A stretch of 40,055 nucleotides of DNA from a virus: the IMG/VR virus record IMGVR_UViG_3300045125_000022, positions 1 to 40,055 of that record; one strand, written 5' to 3'. The position numbers and the translations under genes are program-made. Shown here piece by piece: positions 8,669-15,333 of this stretch. The stretch's first letter is position 1, and every line of letters starts with the position of its first letter. The notes under the pieces are model-generated. The model did no database searches and was not told the origin of the DNA. It was given only the letters and a program-made list of their open reading frames with translations.

Positions 8669-8696
8669 CTGACGTACACCGCCGACGGTGTAGGAT
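8669..8696 (+). promoter_or_regulatory. Promoter with embedded operator dyad
   Basis: CTGACG (8669-8674), 16 bases, TAGGAT (8691-8696). The spacer holds a perfect inverted repeat TACACCG-CCGA-CGGTGTA (8675-8692). A dyad between -35 and -10 is a typical repressor site. It precedes the chain of small genes starting at 8832 by about 135 bases, which hold no other gene. Confidence 0.5.
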
Positions 8697-8831
8697 GACG
8701 GAACGAGGGGAGCGGTCCACTCGCAAAACTCAACCGCCGCGGAACCGGGCACACGACGCGTCACCACGAGCCCAACACGGCCTGAGTAAGCCCACACCGC
8801 CGGTTGGTCCGGCTCACCCATCTACACCACC

Positions 8832-9026
8832 ATGCTCACCGCCACTCTGCTGGTGATCTGGAAGCTGATCCTGCCGCTGCTGTTCGTAGTGGCAGTGATC
8901 GACTGGCTCACTGCATCCGAAACCCGCCGCGTTCGCATCCTGCGTCGCACGGGTCTCAGCCAGCGACAGATCGCCGCCCGCCTCAACCTGTCCCGTTACC
9001 GCGTCCGTGTGGCGCTCGCATCATGA
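8832..9026 (+). CDS. Membrane-anchored small HTH protein
   Basis: 64 residues. Residues 1-27 (MLTATLLVIWKLILPLLFVV and on) are a strong membrane segment. Residues 30-62 are basic, with a resolvase/LuxR-like helix-turn-helix: RRTGLSQRQIAARLNLSRYR. A transmembrane helix joined directly to an HTH is unusual. The intact frame and ATGA overlap with the next gene support it as real. Confidence 0.75.
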   Translation: MLTATLLVIWKLILPLLFVVAVIDWLTASETRRVRILRRTGLSQRQIAARLNLSRYRVRVALAS

Positions 9027-9154
9027 TCAACCGCATCAACAACGCCATCTGCCTACTGATTGCCGCGGCTGTGTTCGCCATGATCGGCATCGAGTCCGGC
9101 GCACACCACAGCCCCACTCACTCCGGCACGCAGCAGGTGGTGCGTCATGACTGA
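9023..9154 (+). CDS. Small membrane peptide
   Basis: 43 residues beginning MINRINNAICLLIAAAVFAM. One hydrophobic helix is followed by a short polar His/Ser/Thr tail. ATGA overlap with the gene before and overlap with the gene after indicate coupled translation. Function unknown. Confidence 0.6.
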   Translation: MINRINNAICLLIAAAVFAMIGIESGAHHSPTHSGTQQVVRHD

Positions 9155-9308
9155 GCGCCGCTTCTACTTCCAGATCAAAGCCGCCAACGTGATTGAGTGC
9201 GTGCAGGCGCGCAGCCTGTGCGAGGCCAAGCTGATCGCCGCCGACACATGGCTCGAGTGGTGGTCGCAAATTGAATGGATCAACACTGAAGCCGATTGCC
9301 ATGCCTGA
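9147..9308 (+). CDS. Small unknown protein
   Basis: 53 residues beginning MTERRFYFQIKAANVIECVQ and ending with a Trp-rich segment (DTWLEWWSQIEW). It overlaps both neighbours by eight bases. No family is recognised; likely a member of the small early-gene set. Confidence 0.6.
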   Translation: MTERRFYFQIKAANVIECVQARSLCEAKLIAADTWLEWWSQIEWINTEADCHA

Positions 9309-9537
9309 GATCACTGGCGCCATGCTTCCTTGGCAATGGCGTGAAGACCTGCCCACCAGCAAGCACGGCGACGGCATCAGCCGGCCGCGGACTAAGACCC
9401 GCACCCGTGAGTATCGGCTGATCGTCTACCCGCAGAGTGCCAGCCCGATGACGTGGATCACCCGCGCCGAGAGCAAGCGCCACGCGATCAAATACGCGCA
9501 AGCACGCTGGCCTGGTGCCACGGTGGAGGTGGCGTGA
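9301..9537 (+). CDS. Small unknown protein
   Basis: 78 residues from the ATG at 9301. It is basic in the middle (SRPRTKTRTREYRLIV) and ends with WITRAESKRHAIKYAQARWP, like a small alpha-beta protein. It shares the ESKRHAIKYA-type end with other short phage proteins that I cannot name. Intact frame, coupled to the preceding gene. Confidence 0.6.
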   Translation: MPEITGAMLPWQWREDLPTSKHGDGISRPRTKTRTREYRLIVYPQSASPMTWITRAESKRHAIKYAQARWPGATVEVA

Positions 9538-9955
9538 TGGACTGCAAAGCAAAGCCGGAAGATTGGGAGCTGCAAAGCGCAACGGGCGAGTGACCGTGCA
9601 GACGCTCGCTGCCTGACTTGAACTCCGCGCCAGGGTGGAGGCGCTGGAAGCTGACCATGCCGACGCCTAGATCCACGCCAAATTAGGAGTTCGCTGGTGG
9701 AGCGGGTGCTGGTATCCGAACTGGATCGCGACACGCAGCTGCGCCAAGTCCAGCGCGTACAAGTGGCTCGGGATTCTACATGATTCGGCCCCGCCGTGAG
9801 GTTGAGTCCGCGCCACCAAGCAAGCTGAAGAGCTGGCTCACTGATGAGCAGGCCGCTACGCTCACCGCCTACGCCGATGCGTTAGTCGCAGCGGATCACT
9901 AATCTGCTCACGCCGATGCTCGGGACATGGCTAACAACTGTCGGTCGCTGGTGCT
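9537..9955 (+). pseudogene. Decayed paralogue of the coiled-coil gene at 10533
   Basis: A start (MDCKAKPEDWELQSATGE) resembles the MTDYKATPEQW start downstream, and LNSAPGWRRW is the shifted version of its LELRARVEAL segment. Several stops and frame changes follow, then the first copy of the 200-base repeat. No continuous product is possible. Unlike other breaks in the window, this region has many substitutions relative to its intact paralogue, so genuine decay is likely. Confidence 0.55.
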
Positions 9956-10185
9956 TCTGAGGCATTGGATCAAGGACCGCGGCTGCGCCATCGTCATCGC
10001 GTACAAGTGGCTCGGGATTCTTGGGATTCGGCCCCGCCGTGAGGTGAACCGCGCCACCGGCAAGGTGGAGAGCTGGCTCACTGATGAGCAGGCCGCTACG
10101 CTCACCGCCTACGCCGATGCGTTATTTGCTGGGCACAAGTCCAACGATGCTCGGGACATGGCAACAACTCGTCGGTCGCTGGTAG
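9755..10185. repeat. Imperfect tandem duplication, two copies offset by about 244 bases
   Basis: Copy 1 (about 9755-9955) and copy 2 (about 9999-10185) share long identical runs: GCGTACAAGTGGCTCGGGAT, ATTCGGCCCCGCCGTGAGGT and CACTGATGAGCAGGCCGCTA, plus GATGCTCGGGACATGG. Copy 1 has indels and stops; copy 2 is inside an open gene. Confidence 0.85.
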
Positions 10186-10358
10186 AGCGTGTGGCGAGCG
10201 CAATCACTGACGACGACGCTTTGTCGGAGTTGTGGCACGACGATGCCCGCGCCGCGATCCGCGAGGTGGCGGCGTGGCTGATCGACCGAAGACGCGACGA
10301 CGACTGGCTGGCACCTTTTGAAGAGCTTGCTGAACTATTGCAAGAGGAGGCCAAGTGA
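9927..10358 (+). CDS. Unknown early protein with shared C-terminal module
   Basis: 143 residues. The N-terminal 25 residues overlap the end of repeat copy 1 and are doubtful as the true start. The clear part is YKWLGILGIRPRREVNRATG, WLTDEQAATLTAYADALF, then RSLVERVASAITDD and ARAAIREVAAWL. The last two motifs recur in the gene ending at 11058, so these proteins share a C-terminal module. It is followed by a strong AGAGGAGG ribosome site for the next gene. Function unknown. Confidence 0.6.
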   Translation: MANNCRSLVLLRHWIKDRGCAIVIAYKWLGILGIRPRREVNRATGKVESWLTDEQAATLTAYADALFAGHKSNDARDMATTRRSLVERVASAITDDDALSELWHDDARAAIREVAAWLIDRRRDDDWLAPFEELAELLQEEAK

Positions 10359-10540
10359 TGACTCGCTTTCACCCCGCTCCGTTTGATGCCTTCTCCACGG
10401 AGCTATCTGATCCCTGGCCAGTCGTTGAGCGACTGCGGTTGGCGCTAGTCGAAGCGCAGTATTACACGCCCGGCGCGGAGAACACCACCGGGCTTGCCAT
10501 CGACTCACTCCTAGAACTTCTGCCCAATGAAGATGACTGA
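10358..10540 (+). CDS. Small unknown protein
   Basis: 60 residues beginning MTRFHPAPFDAFSTELSDPW. Its ATG overlaps the preceding TGA, with AGAGGAGG seven bases upstream, the best ribosome site in this region. An acidic C-terminus (LLELLPNEDD) overlaps the next gene. Unrecognised. Confidence 0.65.
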   Translation: MTRFHPAPFDAFSTELSDPWPVVERLRLALVEAQYYTPGAENTTGLAIDSLLELLPNEDD

Positions 10541-11058
10541 CTACAAAGCAACCCCCGAACAGTGGGCAAATGTGCAGAAATTCGCCGCTGTTGCCACTGA
10601 GTCCTGCCTTCTCGAACTCCGCGCCAGGGTCGAGGCGCTGGAGGCTGCGGCGCACAAGCACATCGTCGAAACCAGCGCCAACATTCTGGCTCTTGCGAGT
10701 CGGGTTGAAGCACTGGAAGCCACCAAGCGTCCAACACCAAAGGTTTACGAGATCAACGAGCCGCTGCAACTGACACCAGAGCAGCGCGCAGCAGATCACC
10801 GATCTGCTCACGCCCAACTCATCAGCGCCACTTTCAAGTTCCAACTATCCGACCAAACCAGACAGTTCGCTGGTGCGGCGGGTAGCGCTTGCTATCAGCG
10901 GGATCGAATACGGTTTGGAGCGCGATGAGGAAGCCGTCAACTGGGCATCCGAAGCCCGCGCCGCGATCCGCGAAGTGGCAGCGTGGATGACAAGCAATCC
11001 AGACCACCACTTCCCGCCAGCTCTTGTATTTGCGCTTGAGCAGGAGGCGGAGATATGA
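10533..11058 (+). CDS. Coiled-coil protein with shared AIREVAAWL module, one frame break
   Basis: Starts MTDYKATPEQWANVQKFAAV (an ATG at 10527 is also in frame). LELRARVEALEAAAHKH and LALASRVEALEAT are heptad-like coiled-coil repeats. After about 10785 the frame shifts by one and continues QQITDLLTPNSSAP, SSLVRRVALAISGI and EARAAIREVAAWMTS to the stop at 11058, about 175 residues in all. I recall this MTDYKA...LELRARVEAL design as a recurrent cyanophage accessory protein of unknown role. The paralogues at 9537 and 9927 show local duplication and shuffling. Confidence 0.65.
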
Positions 11059-11237
11059 CCGAATACAAGTTCACCCCACTCGACAGCCTTGAGGATCGCC
11101 TTGGCAACGCCCTTGGTCTTGCCATTGGCATGATCCGCAACCCTGAAACCATCGACAACAAAACCATGACTCAGATCGAAGCGCCATTCAAAGAGTGGTG
11201 CGATGCCCTTGTGGATGGAGGGCTGCTCAATGACTGA
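11055..11237 (+). CDS. Small unknown protein
   Basis: 60 residues beginning MTEYKFTPLDSLEDRLGNAL. ATGA overlap upstream and eight-base overlap downstream. Helical, with no family recognised. It shares the MT(E/D)YK opening with its upstream neighbour, perhaps only a common leader. Confidence 0.6.
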   Translation: MTEYKFTPLDSLEDRLGNALGLAIGMIRNPETIDNKTMTQIEAPFKEWCDALVDGGLLND

Positions 11238-11593
11238 CCAACACCCCATCACCCCACCGCCGGAGCTGGTGCGGCAGTGGGCAGCTAGCAATGGTACTCA
11301 TTACGAAGATCTAGCTGATTTATGTCGGCACGTTGCCACTTATTGCCGCCCAATGGGGCGCAGATCAGGAGCTGGAGGCGTGTCTGCTCTTTCTTACTCA
11401 AGCAAAAGAGTGGAACACTGCCGGTCTTCTACGAGAACTCCGCGCCGCTCGCCGCCCCAAACCGTCAAGCTTGAAGGAGCAGGCGCTGGAGACACTACGG
11501 CGGATTTCCAAGGATAAATACCCTTGCAACTTTCAAGAAGATTCTGACTGGGACACCATCCGCCGCGCATTGGAGGCGTTGCCTGATGAGTGA
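11230..11593 (+). CDS. Conserved small-gene-set protein, one frame break
   Basis: The N-terminal piece MTDQHPITPPPELVRQWAAS runs until about 11335. The frame then shifts to QWGADQELEACLLFL, LLRELRAARRPKPSSLKEQA and DTIRRALEALPDE, giving about 120 residues. A proline-led start, a Cys/Leu helix and the RPKPxSLKEQAL linker recur, in my memory, in many Synechococcus phage proteins of unknown role. The frame break is local and the pieces abut. Confidence 0.6.
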
Positions 11594-11783
11594 CATCCGC
11601 CACCGCCTCGAGCAGCTGCTCAGCGACACCGGCGCCTACCGGCAGGGGAGGCAGGATGAACGCGAGCGGCTGCAGCAGCTGATCGACATCAGAATCGACC
11701 AGCTGAGCACCGTGCCCGGCATCCGTAACCGCCAGCAGCTCTGCGCTGAGCTGCTCCACGTCCGCCAATTTCTAGACCCATGA
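11586..11783 (+). CDS. Small coiled-coil protein
   Basis: 65 residues, nearly all helix: MSDIRHRLEQLLSDTGAYRQ, then GRQDERERLQQLIDIRIDQL. Overlaps the preceding gene by eight bases and the next by ATGA. Unrecognised. Confidence 0.65.
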   Translation: MSDIRHRLEQLLSDTGAYRQGRQDERERLQQLIDIRIDQLSTVPGIRNRQQLCAELLHVRQFLDP

Positions 11784-12045
11784 ACCGAGTCCAGCTGGAT
11801 CAACAACGCGCCGACATGATGGATGCGCTCTATGAACGCAGCGGCCGGACCTGCAGCACCTACACCGGACTGTGGGAGGAGTTCTGCGGTGACATCGCCG
11901 CTAACTTCCGCGACACCTACTACCCCGATCTGCTCGACCGCGTGGTGCGTGCCATGGATGCCACCGAGTCGGTGATGACGCAGAAGAACGCGCAGCAAGC
12001 CATCCAGGTGTGCCGCGCTCAGCTGCTGGGGAGAAGTGGGCGTGA
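11780..12045 (+). CDS. Small unknown protein, 3' frame slip
   Basis: Begins MNRVQLDQQRADMMDALYER and continues TYTGLWEEFCGDIAANFRDT to QAIQVCRAQLLG. A one-base loss in GGGGAGAAG near 12030 hides the likely end GEKWA and a stop overlapping the next GTG (GTGA). About 87 residues, helical. Function unknown. Confidence 0.6.
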
Positions 12046-12239
12046 GCACCTTCAAGGCTGGCCACATCCCCAGCACTGCAGTATTGACACCGCAGAACGC
12101 GATCGAGATCCGGCAGCTGTACGCCAAGGGTGAGACGATGCTCAGCATTGCCATCACCTACGGCATCAGCGTGCCGCACGTCAGCGAGATCGTGAACCGC
12201 AAGAAGTGGAAGAACGCCGAGCAGCAGGTGGCGGCATGA
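12042..12239 (+). CDS. HTH DNA-binding protein
   Basis: 65 residues from the GTG at 12042 (MSTFKAGHIPSTAVLTPQNA). The core EIRQLYAKGETMLSIAITYG followed by SVPHVSEIVNRKKW is a homeodomain-like helix-turn-helix as in resolvase tails and DUF-type phage regulators. GTGA and ATGA overlaps tie it to both neighbours. Likely an early regulator or a homing-endonuclease HTH relic. Confidence 0.65.
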   Translation: MSTFKAGHIPSTAVLTPQNAIEIRQLYAKGETMLSIAITYGISVPHVSEIVNRKKWKNAEQQVAA

Positions 12240-12448
12240 GCGATCCGATCAACCCAGACCACTACAAGCAGGGTGGTGTCGAGTGCATCGACGCCATCGA
12301 GGCTGCCCTGACGCCTGAGGAGTTCCGCGGCTACTGCAAGGGGAACGTGATCAAATACACCTGGCGTGAGCGCCACAAGGGTGAGGCGGTGTCTCTAGCC
12401 AAGGCGCAGTGGTATCTACGGCGACTGCTCGGCAAACTGGAGGGATGA
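12236..12448 (+). CDS. DUF3310 protein
   Basis: 70 residues from the ATG at 12236. INPDHYKQGGVECIDAIEAA, then YCKGNVIKYTWRERHKG and AKAQWYLRRL are the DUF3310 signature of many phage genomes. The family is sometimes found fused or next to nucleotide-metabolism genes, but its reaction is not established. Intact, with overlapped start and stop. Confidence 0.88.
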   Translation: MSDPINPDHYKQGGVECIDAIEAALTPEEFRGYCKGNVIKYTWRERHKGEAVSLAKAQWYLRRLLGKLEG

Positions 12449-12680
12449 TGCGTCTGCTGCCCGGCTTGAGCCTGATCGAGCGTCTTGCGTTGTGGGTGCT
12501 GGTGCGCAGCCCCCGCACCAGTCTGGTGGTGGTGAAGGAGATGGTTCTGGCCGACCGTGTTCACGGCCGCCGATCCAGCGGATCCTGTGGCGGCACTACG
12601 TCACCAACGGCCAGTCAGAGCCAGCCTCAATGCAGCTGGAGCGAATCTTCCATCAGCCGGCCTACGGCGAGGAAGAGTGA
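12448..12680 (+). CDS. Small unknown protein, one frame break
   Basis: MRLLPGLSLIERLALWVLVR then SPRTSLVVVKEMVLADRV. After about 12560 the frame shifts to PPIQRILWRHYVTNGQSEPA and HQPAYGEEE. The total is about 77 residues. The first helix is hydrophobic but Arg/Glu-interrupted. Function unknown. Confidence 0.5.
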
Positions 12681-13000
12681 TCAGTCTGCACGCCGGCCGT
12701 TTGCTGCTGGTGTGCAGCCGCTCCGATCGCAACTGGCACGCGCGCGTGGTGCTCGGTCCAAAGCCAGAGCTGCAGATCGAGGCCGACACTGGCACCGTGC
12801 AGCTGCAGGAAGCCTTGCTGCGGGCGCAATCGATCTATCGCGCAGCGGTCACCAACCTGCGGCCTGTAGGTGGTGCACCAATGTGTTGGGATTGCCGTTT
12901 CTGGGAGATGGGGCACCAGCGCTGCGGGTATGAGTTGCCAGAATCAAAGAGAAGCGGCGGCCGTTATGCGGCCAGGTGTGATCTCTATGTTCGGTCCTGA
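12677..13000 (+). CDS. Cys-rich small protein, possible zinc binder
   Basis: 107 residues from the GTG at 12677 that overlaps the previous stop (GTGA). The N-terminal half is beta-like (LHAGRLLLVCSRSDRNWHAR). The C-terminus has MCWDCRFWEMGHQRCGYELP and RYAARCDLY, i.e. four Cys with CxxC-x8-C-x13-C spacing, probably a zinc or structural knot. Unrecognised family. Confidence 0.65.
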   Translation: MISLHAGRLLLVCSRSDRNWHARVVLGPKPELQIEADTGTVQLQEALLRAQSIYRAAVTNLRPVGGAPMCWDCRFWEMGHQRCGYELPESKRSGGRYAARCDLYVRS

Positions 13001-13157
13001 GGTGCTCAGCCGCACCGAGCGCGATGGCGGCAGCATTGAGACGCTCATGCCTGTGAAGGGCGAGGTCTACTACCGCAGCTGCGTTGGCGGCACATGCCGC
13101 TACAGCTCCGACCTGTGGCAGGCCGAGCTGTATCTGGACCACATGCTCGGCCGCTGA
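12987..13157 (+). CDS. Small unknown protein
   Basis: 56 residues beginning MFGPEVLSRTERDGGSIETL. EVYYRSCVGGTCRYSSDLWQ resembles a short beta hairpin with a Cys pair. Overlaps both neighbours. Confidence 0.6.
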   Translation: MFGPEVLSRTERDGGSIETLMPVKGEVYYRSCVGGTCRYSSDLWQAELYLDHMLGR

Positions 13158-13243
13158 TGCTCCACGACGTGCTGGTGCTGGTGGTGGAGTATTGGGCGAC
13201 GTGCCTGATCGCGCTGTGGGTGTGCAGCCGGATCCTGCCGTAG
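13157..13243 (+). CDS. 28-residue membrane peptide
   Basis: MLHDVLVLVVEYWATCLIAL then WVCSRILP: a single hydrophobic helix. The start overlaps the preceding TGA (TGATG). Size and context fit the small early proteins here; coding is supported only by the overlap and hydrophobic pattern. The 126 bases after it hold nothing I recognise. Confidence 0.4.
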   Translation: MLHDVLVLVVEYWATCLIALWVCSRILP

Positions 13244-13369
13244 CCTGACTGTGTTCCCGCTCTGCCTCGGCATCGGGCTGTGCAATGGGTTGCCCGGTGG
13301 CTGGTCCTCACGCGGTGCCAGCCTCACCGCAGCCGGGCGCTGCGGTACCGCCTAGCCCTCGAAAAAGGT

Positions 13370-13687
13370 CTAGGCCGCAAGATTAGCGCCATCCGACAGC
13401 CACTGCGCGATCGCCCACTCACCGAGTGCTGTCCAGAAAGGCTGTGCGCGATACCAGTCCACCCATGGCTTGTGGCCTTTGGAGCAGTTGCAGCCCATGC
13501 AGCAGGCCACGAGGTTGCTCGGCACCGTGGTGCCACCGTGCGCCTTGGGGATGATGTGATCGATGGTGGGGCTCCGGCCGAGATCATCGCCGCAGTAGGC
13601 GCAGCGGTAGTTCCAGGCGAGGAGGATCTGATCACGGGCTGATCGCCGGGTGACCAGCCGGGTTTCGTCAATCCGGTGTCGATCCAC
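13370..13687 (-). CDS. HNH endonuclease
   Basis: 105 residues from a GTG at 13687. YRCAYCGDDLGRSPTIDHII, then NLVACCMGCNCSKGHKP give the zinc-ribbon-supported HNH motif (CxxC, DH, N, CxxC). These small HNH proteins serve as homing or packaging nucleases. Its opposite strand within the accessory block suggests insertion as a mobile unit, together with the two short genes upstream. An alternative is a terminase-assisting HNH, but those normally adjoin terminase genes. Confidence 0.85.
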   Translation of the reverse strand: MDRHRIDETRLVTRRSARDQILLAWNYRCAYCGDDLGRSPTIDHIIPKAHGGTTVPSNLVACCMGCNCSKGHKPWVDWYRAQPFWTALGEWAIAQWLSDGANLAA

Positions 13688-13853
13688 AGATGTCCGGCGG
13701 CAGGGGGACAGCGTTCACCTCGATGTCGATGATGTCCTCATCGGAGGGGATGAACTCGGCCAGCTGGGAGTAGATGTCCGCTGGCAGGTCGTCGGGGTCG
13801 GTGTCCGATCGGATGATGAGCTTGGCGGTGATCTCTAGGTAGAACGCCCGCAT
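13668..13853 (-). CDS. Small acidic protein
   Basis: 61 residues: MRAFYLEITAKLIIRSDTDP, then DIYSQLAEFIPSDEDIIDIE. Strongly acidic with beta-strand alternation at its start, it overlaps the HNH gene by 20 bases. The fold may resemble small phage DNA-mimic or ATP-binding inhibitors; that is speculation from charge alone. Confidence 0.6.
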   Translation of the reverse strand: MRAFYLEITAKLIIRSDTDPDDLPADIYSQLAEFIPSDEDIIDIEVNAVPLPPDICGSTPD

Positions 13854-13895
13854 GGGCTGGCCGCCGCTGCGGTAACGGTAGCGGGCGCGACTGGA

Positions 13896-14081
13896 TCAGT
13901 CCGGCTGATCGCAGTGCTCGGCCAGCAGCTCCAAGAATATGAACAGCATGTTGGCCTGAGCCAAGGTCTCGGAGTAGGACACTGATGCGTCCACATCGTT
14001 GCACCGGCAGGCCAATGGCAGCAGGTGATCGGTGATCCAACAAGAAAGCGCGGCTTCTGCAGCGGAGACCGGGTTTGCCAT
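13896..14081 (-). CDS. Small helical protein
   Basis: 61 residues from the ATG at 14081: MANPVSAAEAALSCWITDHL and SETLAQANMLFIFLELLAEH. Mostly helix with an acidic end. Same strand as the next two genes; the promoter for this minus-strand trio would lie in 14082-14230. Function unknown. Confidence 0.55.
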   Translation of the reverse strand: MANPVSAAEAALSCWITDHLLPLACRCNDVDASVSYSETLAQANMLFIFLELLAEHCDQPD

Positions 14082-14118
14082 GAGTAGGTGGTGGCTGCTT
14101 CCTATTGCCGAGCAGCCC

Positions 14119-14144
14119 GTCAGAAAGGAGTGCAAGTTTCTGAC
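14119..14144. promoter_or_regulatory. Inverted repeat, operator candidate
   Basis: GTCAGAAA (14119-14126) and TTTCTGAC (14137-14144) form a perfect 8-base dyad with a 10-base spacer, in the 152-base gap between divergent genes. Half-site spacing of about two helical turns suits a dimeric regulator. A second, different dyad lies 40 bases away. Confidence 0.5.
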
Positions 14145-14180
14145 ACTTGTGTGACGGATTGTGAACAGGCCGGCGCTGAT

Positions 14181-14210
14181 CCGCAGGGTGCACCGTCTGC
14201 GGGGTATAGT
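14181..14210 (+). promoter_or_regulatory. Promoter -10 with upstream dyad
   Basis: CCGCAGGGTGCACC (14181-14194) and CTGCGG (14197-14202) give outer arms CCGCAG/CTGCGG around a palindromic GGTGCACC. TATAGT (14205-14210) follows at once, 24 bases before the ATG at 14234. The -35 is poor, so activation or an overlapping operator is likely. Confidence 0.5.
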
Positions 14211-14233
14211 TAGTTCAACAACGCAACCGACCG

Positions 14234-14395
14234 ATGCGCATCCCCACCCGCACCCTCTCCGACGCCAGCCTGGCCATGCAGATCGCTGACCTGTGCGCTC
14301 AGCACCCAAAGCTCACCGGCATCCACAAGGAGCGCAACGCCGCCTACCTGAAGGAGCTGGTGATCGAGCAAGAGCGCCGGGGTGCCCTCAAGTGA
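14234..14395 (+). CDS. Small helical protein
   Basis: 53 residues beginning MRIPTRTLSDASLAMQIADL. The stretch HPKLTGIHKERNAAYLKELV is basic and helical. First gene after the 14181-14210 promoter; its stop overlaps the next GTG. Unknown. Confidence 0.6.
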   Translation: MRIPTRTLSDASLAMQIADLCAQHPKLTGIHKERNAAYLKELVIEQERRGALK

Positions 14396-14525
14396 ACGAC
14401 ACCCTTCTGGGCCGCTGCACCGCGGCCCTTTCTGAAGCCCACGAACTGGCCGGACCGTTTGATGATTGGACCGAGATGTGCGCTGGCGCCGTTCTGGAGC
14501 ACCTGGCGGCCGAGATCATCGCTGA
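14392..14525 (+). CDS. Small unknown protein, 3' frame slip
   Basis: From the GTG at 14392: NDTLLGRCTAALSEAHELAG, then DDWTEMCAGAVLEHLAAEII. The same frame continues as an Arg-rich stretch of out-of-frame character into the DUF6378 gene. A one-base slip before 14525 would place the stop on the next start (TGATG), the usual junction style in this block. About 44 residues. Confidence 0.5.
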
Positions 14526-14623
14526 TGCACCAGCGCGAGCCGCGTCTGAGCGTTCACGAGCTGGCGCGCATACTGACGCTCGAAGCCGCCGGCGAGCTGG
14601 CCGGCTGGGAGGTGGACGAGTGA
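14525..14623 (+). CDS. 32-residue helical peptide
   Basis: MHQREPRLSVHELARILTLE then AAGELAGWEVDE. An amphipathic helix; TGATG at its start and GTGA at its end couple it to both neighbours. Supported by architecture rather than homology. Confidence 0.45.
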   Translation: MHQREPRLSVHELARILTLEAAGELAGWEVDE

Positions 14624-14898
14624 CCACCGACATCACCACCACGCTCACCGAGCGGGGCCAGCGTTACGGCCGCTTCATCGGCCATGCGTTCGTGACCCAG
14701 CAGCTCAAGTGCGTCATCCGTCATGCGCTGGAAGCACGCGAAAAGCAGCTGGCCGATGACCAGCAGGAGGCCCTCGACATGATCTGCCACAAGATCGCCC
14801 GGATCATCAACGGCGATCCCGACTATGCGGACAGCTGGCACGACATCGCTGGCTATGCGCAGCTGGTGGCTGATCGCCTCAACGGCATCGAGCGATGA
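14620..14898 (+). CDS. DUF6378 protein
   Basis: 92 residues from the GTG at 14620. LTERGQRYGRFIGHAFVTQQ, then EALDMICHKIARIINGDPDY and ADSWHDIAGYAQLVADRL match the DUF6378 family of phage proteins, all-helical with conserved H-K-I-x-R and D-x-W-x-D-I-x-G-Y motifs (as in MazG-like helical folds). Possible nucleotide-pool role; the reaction is unknown. Confidence 0.8.
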   Translation: MTTDITTTLTERGQRYGRFIGHAFVTQQLKCVIRHALEAREKQLADDQQEALDMICHKIARIINGDPDYADSWHDIAGYAQLVADRLNGIER

Positions 14899-15122
14899 GC
14901 ACCACCGATCACTGCGTCGTCGATCTCACCAGCCAGCCGCCGTGTTTTCGCTGCGAGCTGTGCGGCGCTGAGCAAGCGCTGCAGCTGCCGATCTCACTGC
15001 ATGAAGCCGCATGGCTGGGTGAGCAGTGGATCGAGCAGCACGCCGCCTGCGCTGAGCCTGAAGACGACTGGGACAGCCACCCGAGCCTGACCGCTGAACA
15101 ACGCAACCCATCCCTGAAATGA
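14895..15122 (+). CDS. Small unknown protein
   Basis: 75 residues: MSTTDHCVVDLTSQPPCFRC then ELCGAEQALQLPISLHEAAW. The CFRCELCG element could hold a metal. ATGA overlaps at both ends. No family recognised. Confidence 0.6.
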   Translation: MSTTDHCVVDLTSQPPCFRCELCGAEQALQLPISLHEAAWLGEQWIEQHAACAEPEDDWDSHPSLTAEQRNPSLK

Positions 15123-15307
15123 CCTACATCCTCCGCATCGGCCCGTGGCATGTCGGGCCGTTCCCGACGCACGTGGCCGCGCAGCACTGGGCAGAGCGAC
15201 ACGGGTGCGACGATTACACGATGATCCCGCTCGATGACCCGGCCGAAGCGCCGATCAGGATCCACCGGCTGCGCATGGCAGAGCTAAAGCATCCAATGGC
15301 CAAATAA
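15119..15307 (+). CDS. Small unknown protein, last of the plus-strand chain
   Basis: 62 residues: MTYILRIGPWHVGPFPTHVA then WAERHGCDDYTMIPLDDPAE. Alpha-beta alternation; intact. It ends at the hairpin shared with the facing dCTP deaminase gene. Confidence 0.65.
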   Translation: MTYILRIGPWHVGPFPTHVAAQHWAERHGCDDYTMIPLDDPAEAPIRIHRLRMAELKHPMAK

Positions 15308-15333
15308 AAGCCCCAGCTGCGCAGGCCGGGGCT
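15303..15333 (-). terminator. Rho-independent terminator after dCTP deaminase
   Basis: On the minus strand AGCCCC and GGGGCT (15309-15314 with 15328-15333) form a stem, partly extended by an inner CTG/CAG pairing, followed by TTTTATTTG. On the plus strand no T-run follows, so it mainly stops leftward transcripts. Confidence 0.65.

Noticed and set aside
13244-13369. Possible tRNA or extra small gene in the gap
   Set aside because: I could not fold a cloverleaf, and no convincing coding frame or ribosome site is present.
14293-14898. Single 201-residue plus-strand protein
   Set aside because: It merges two real genes through an Arg-rich out-of-frame stretch; the DUF6378 start at 14620 and the small frame at 14525 explain it better.
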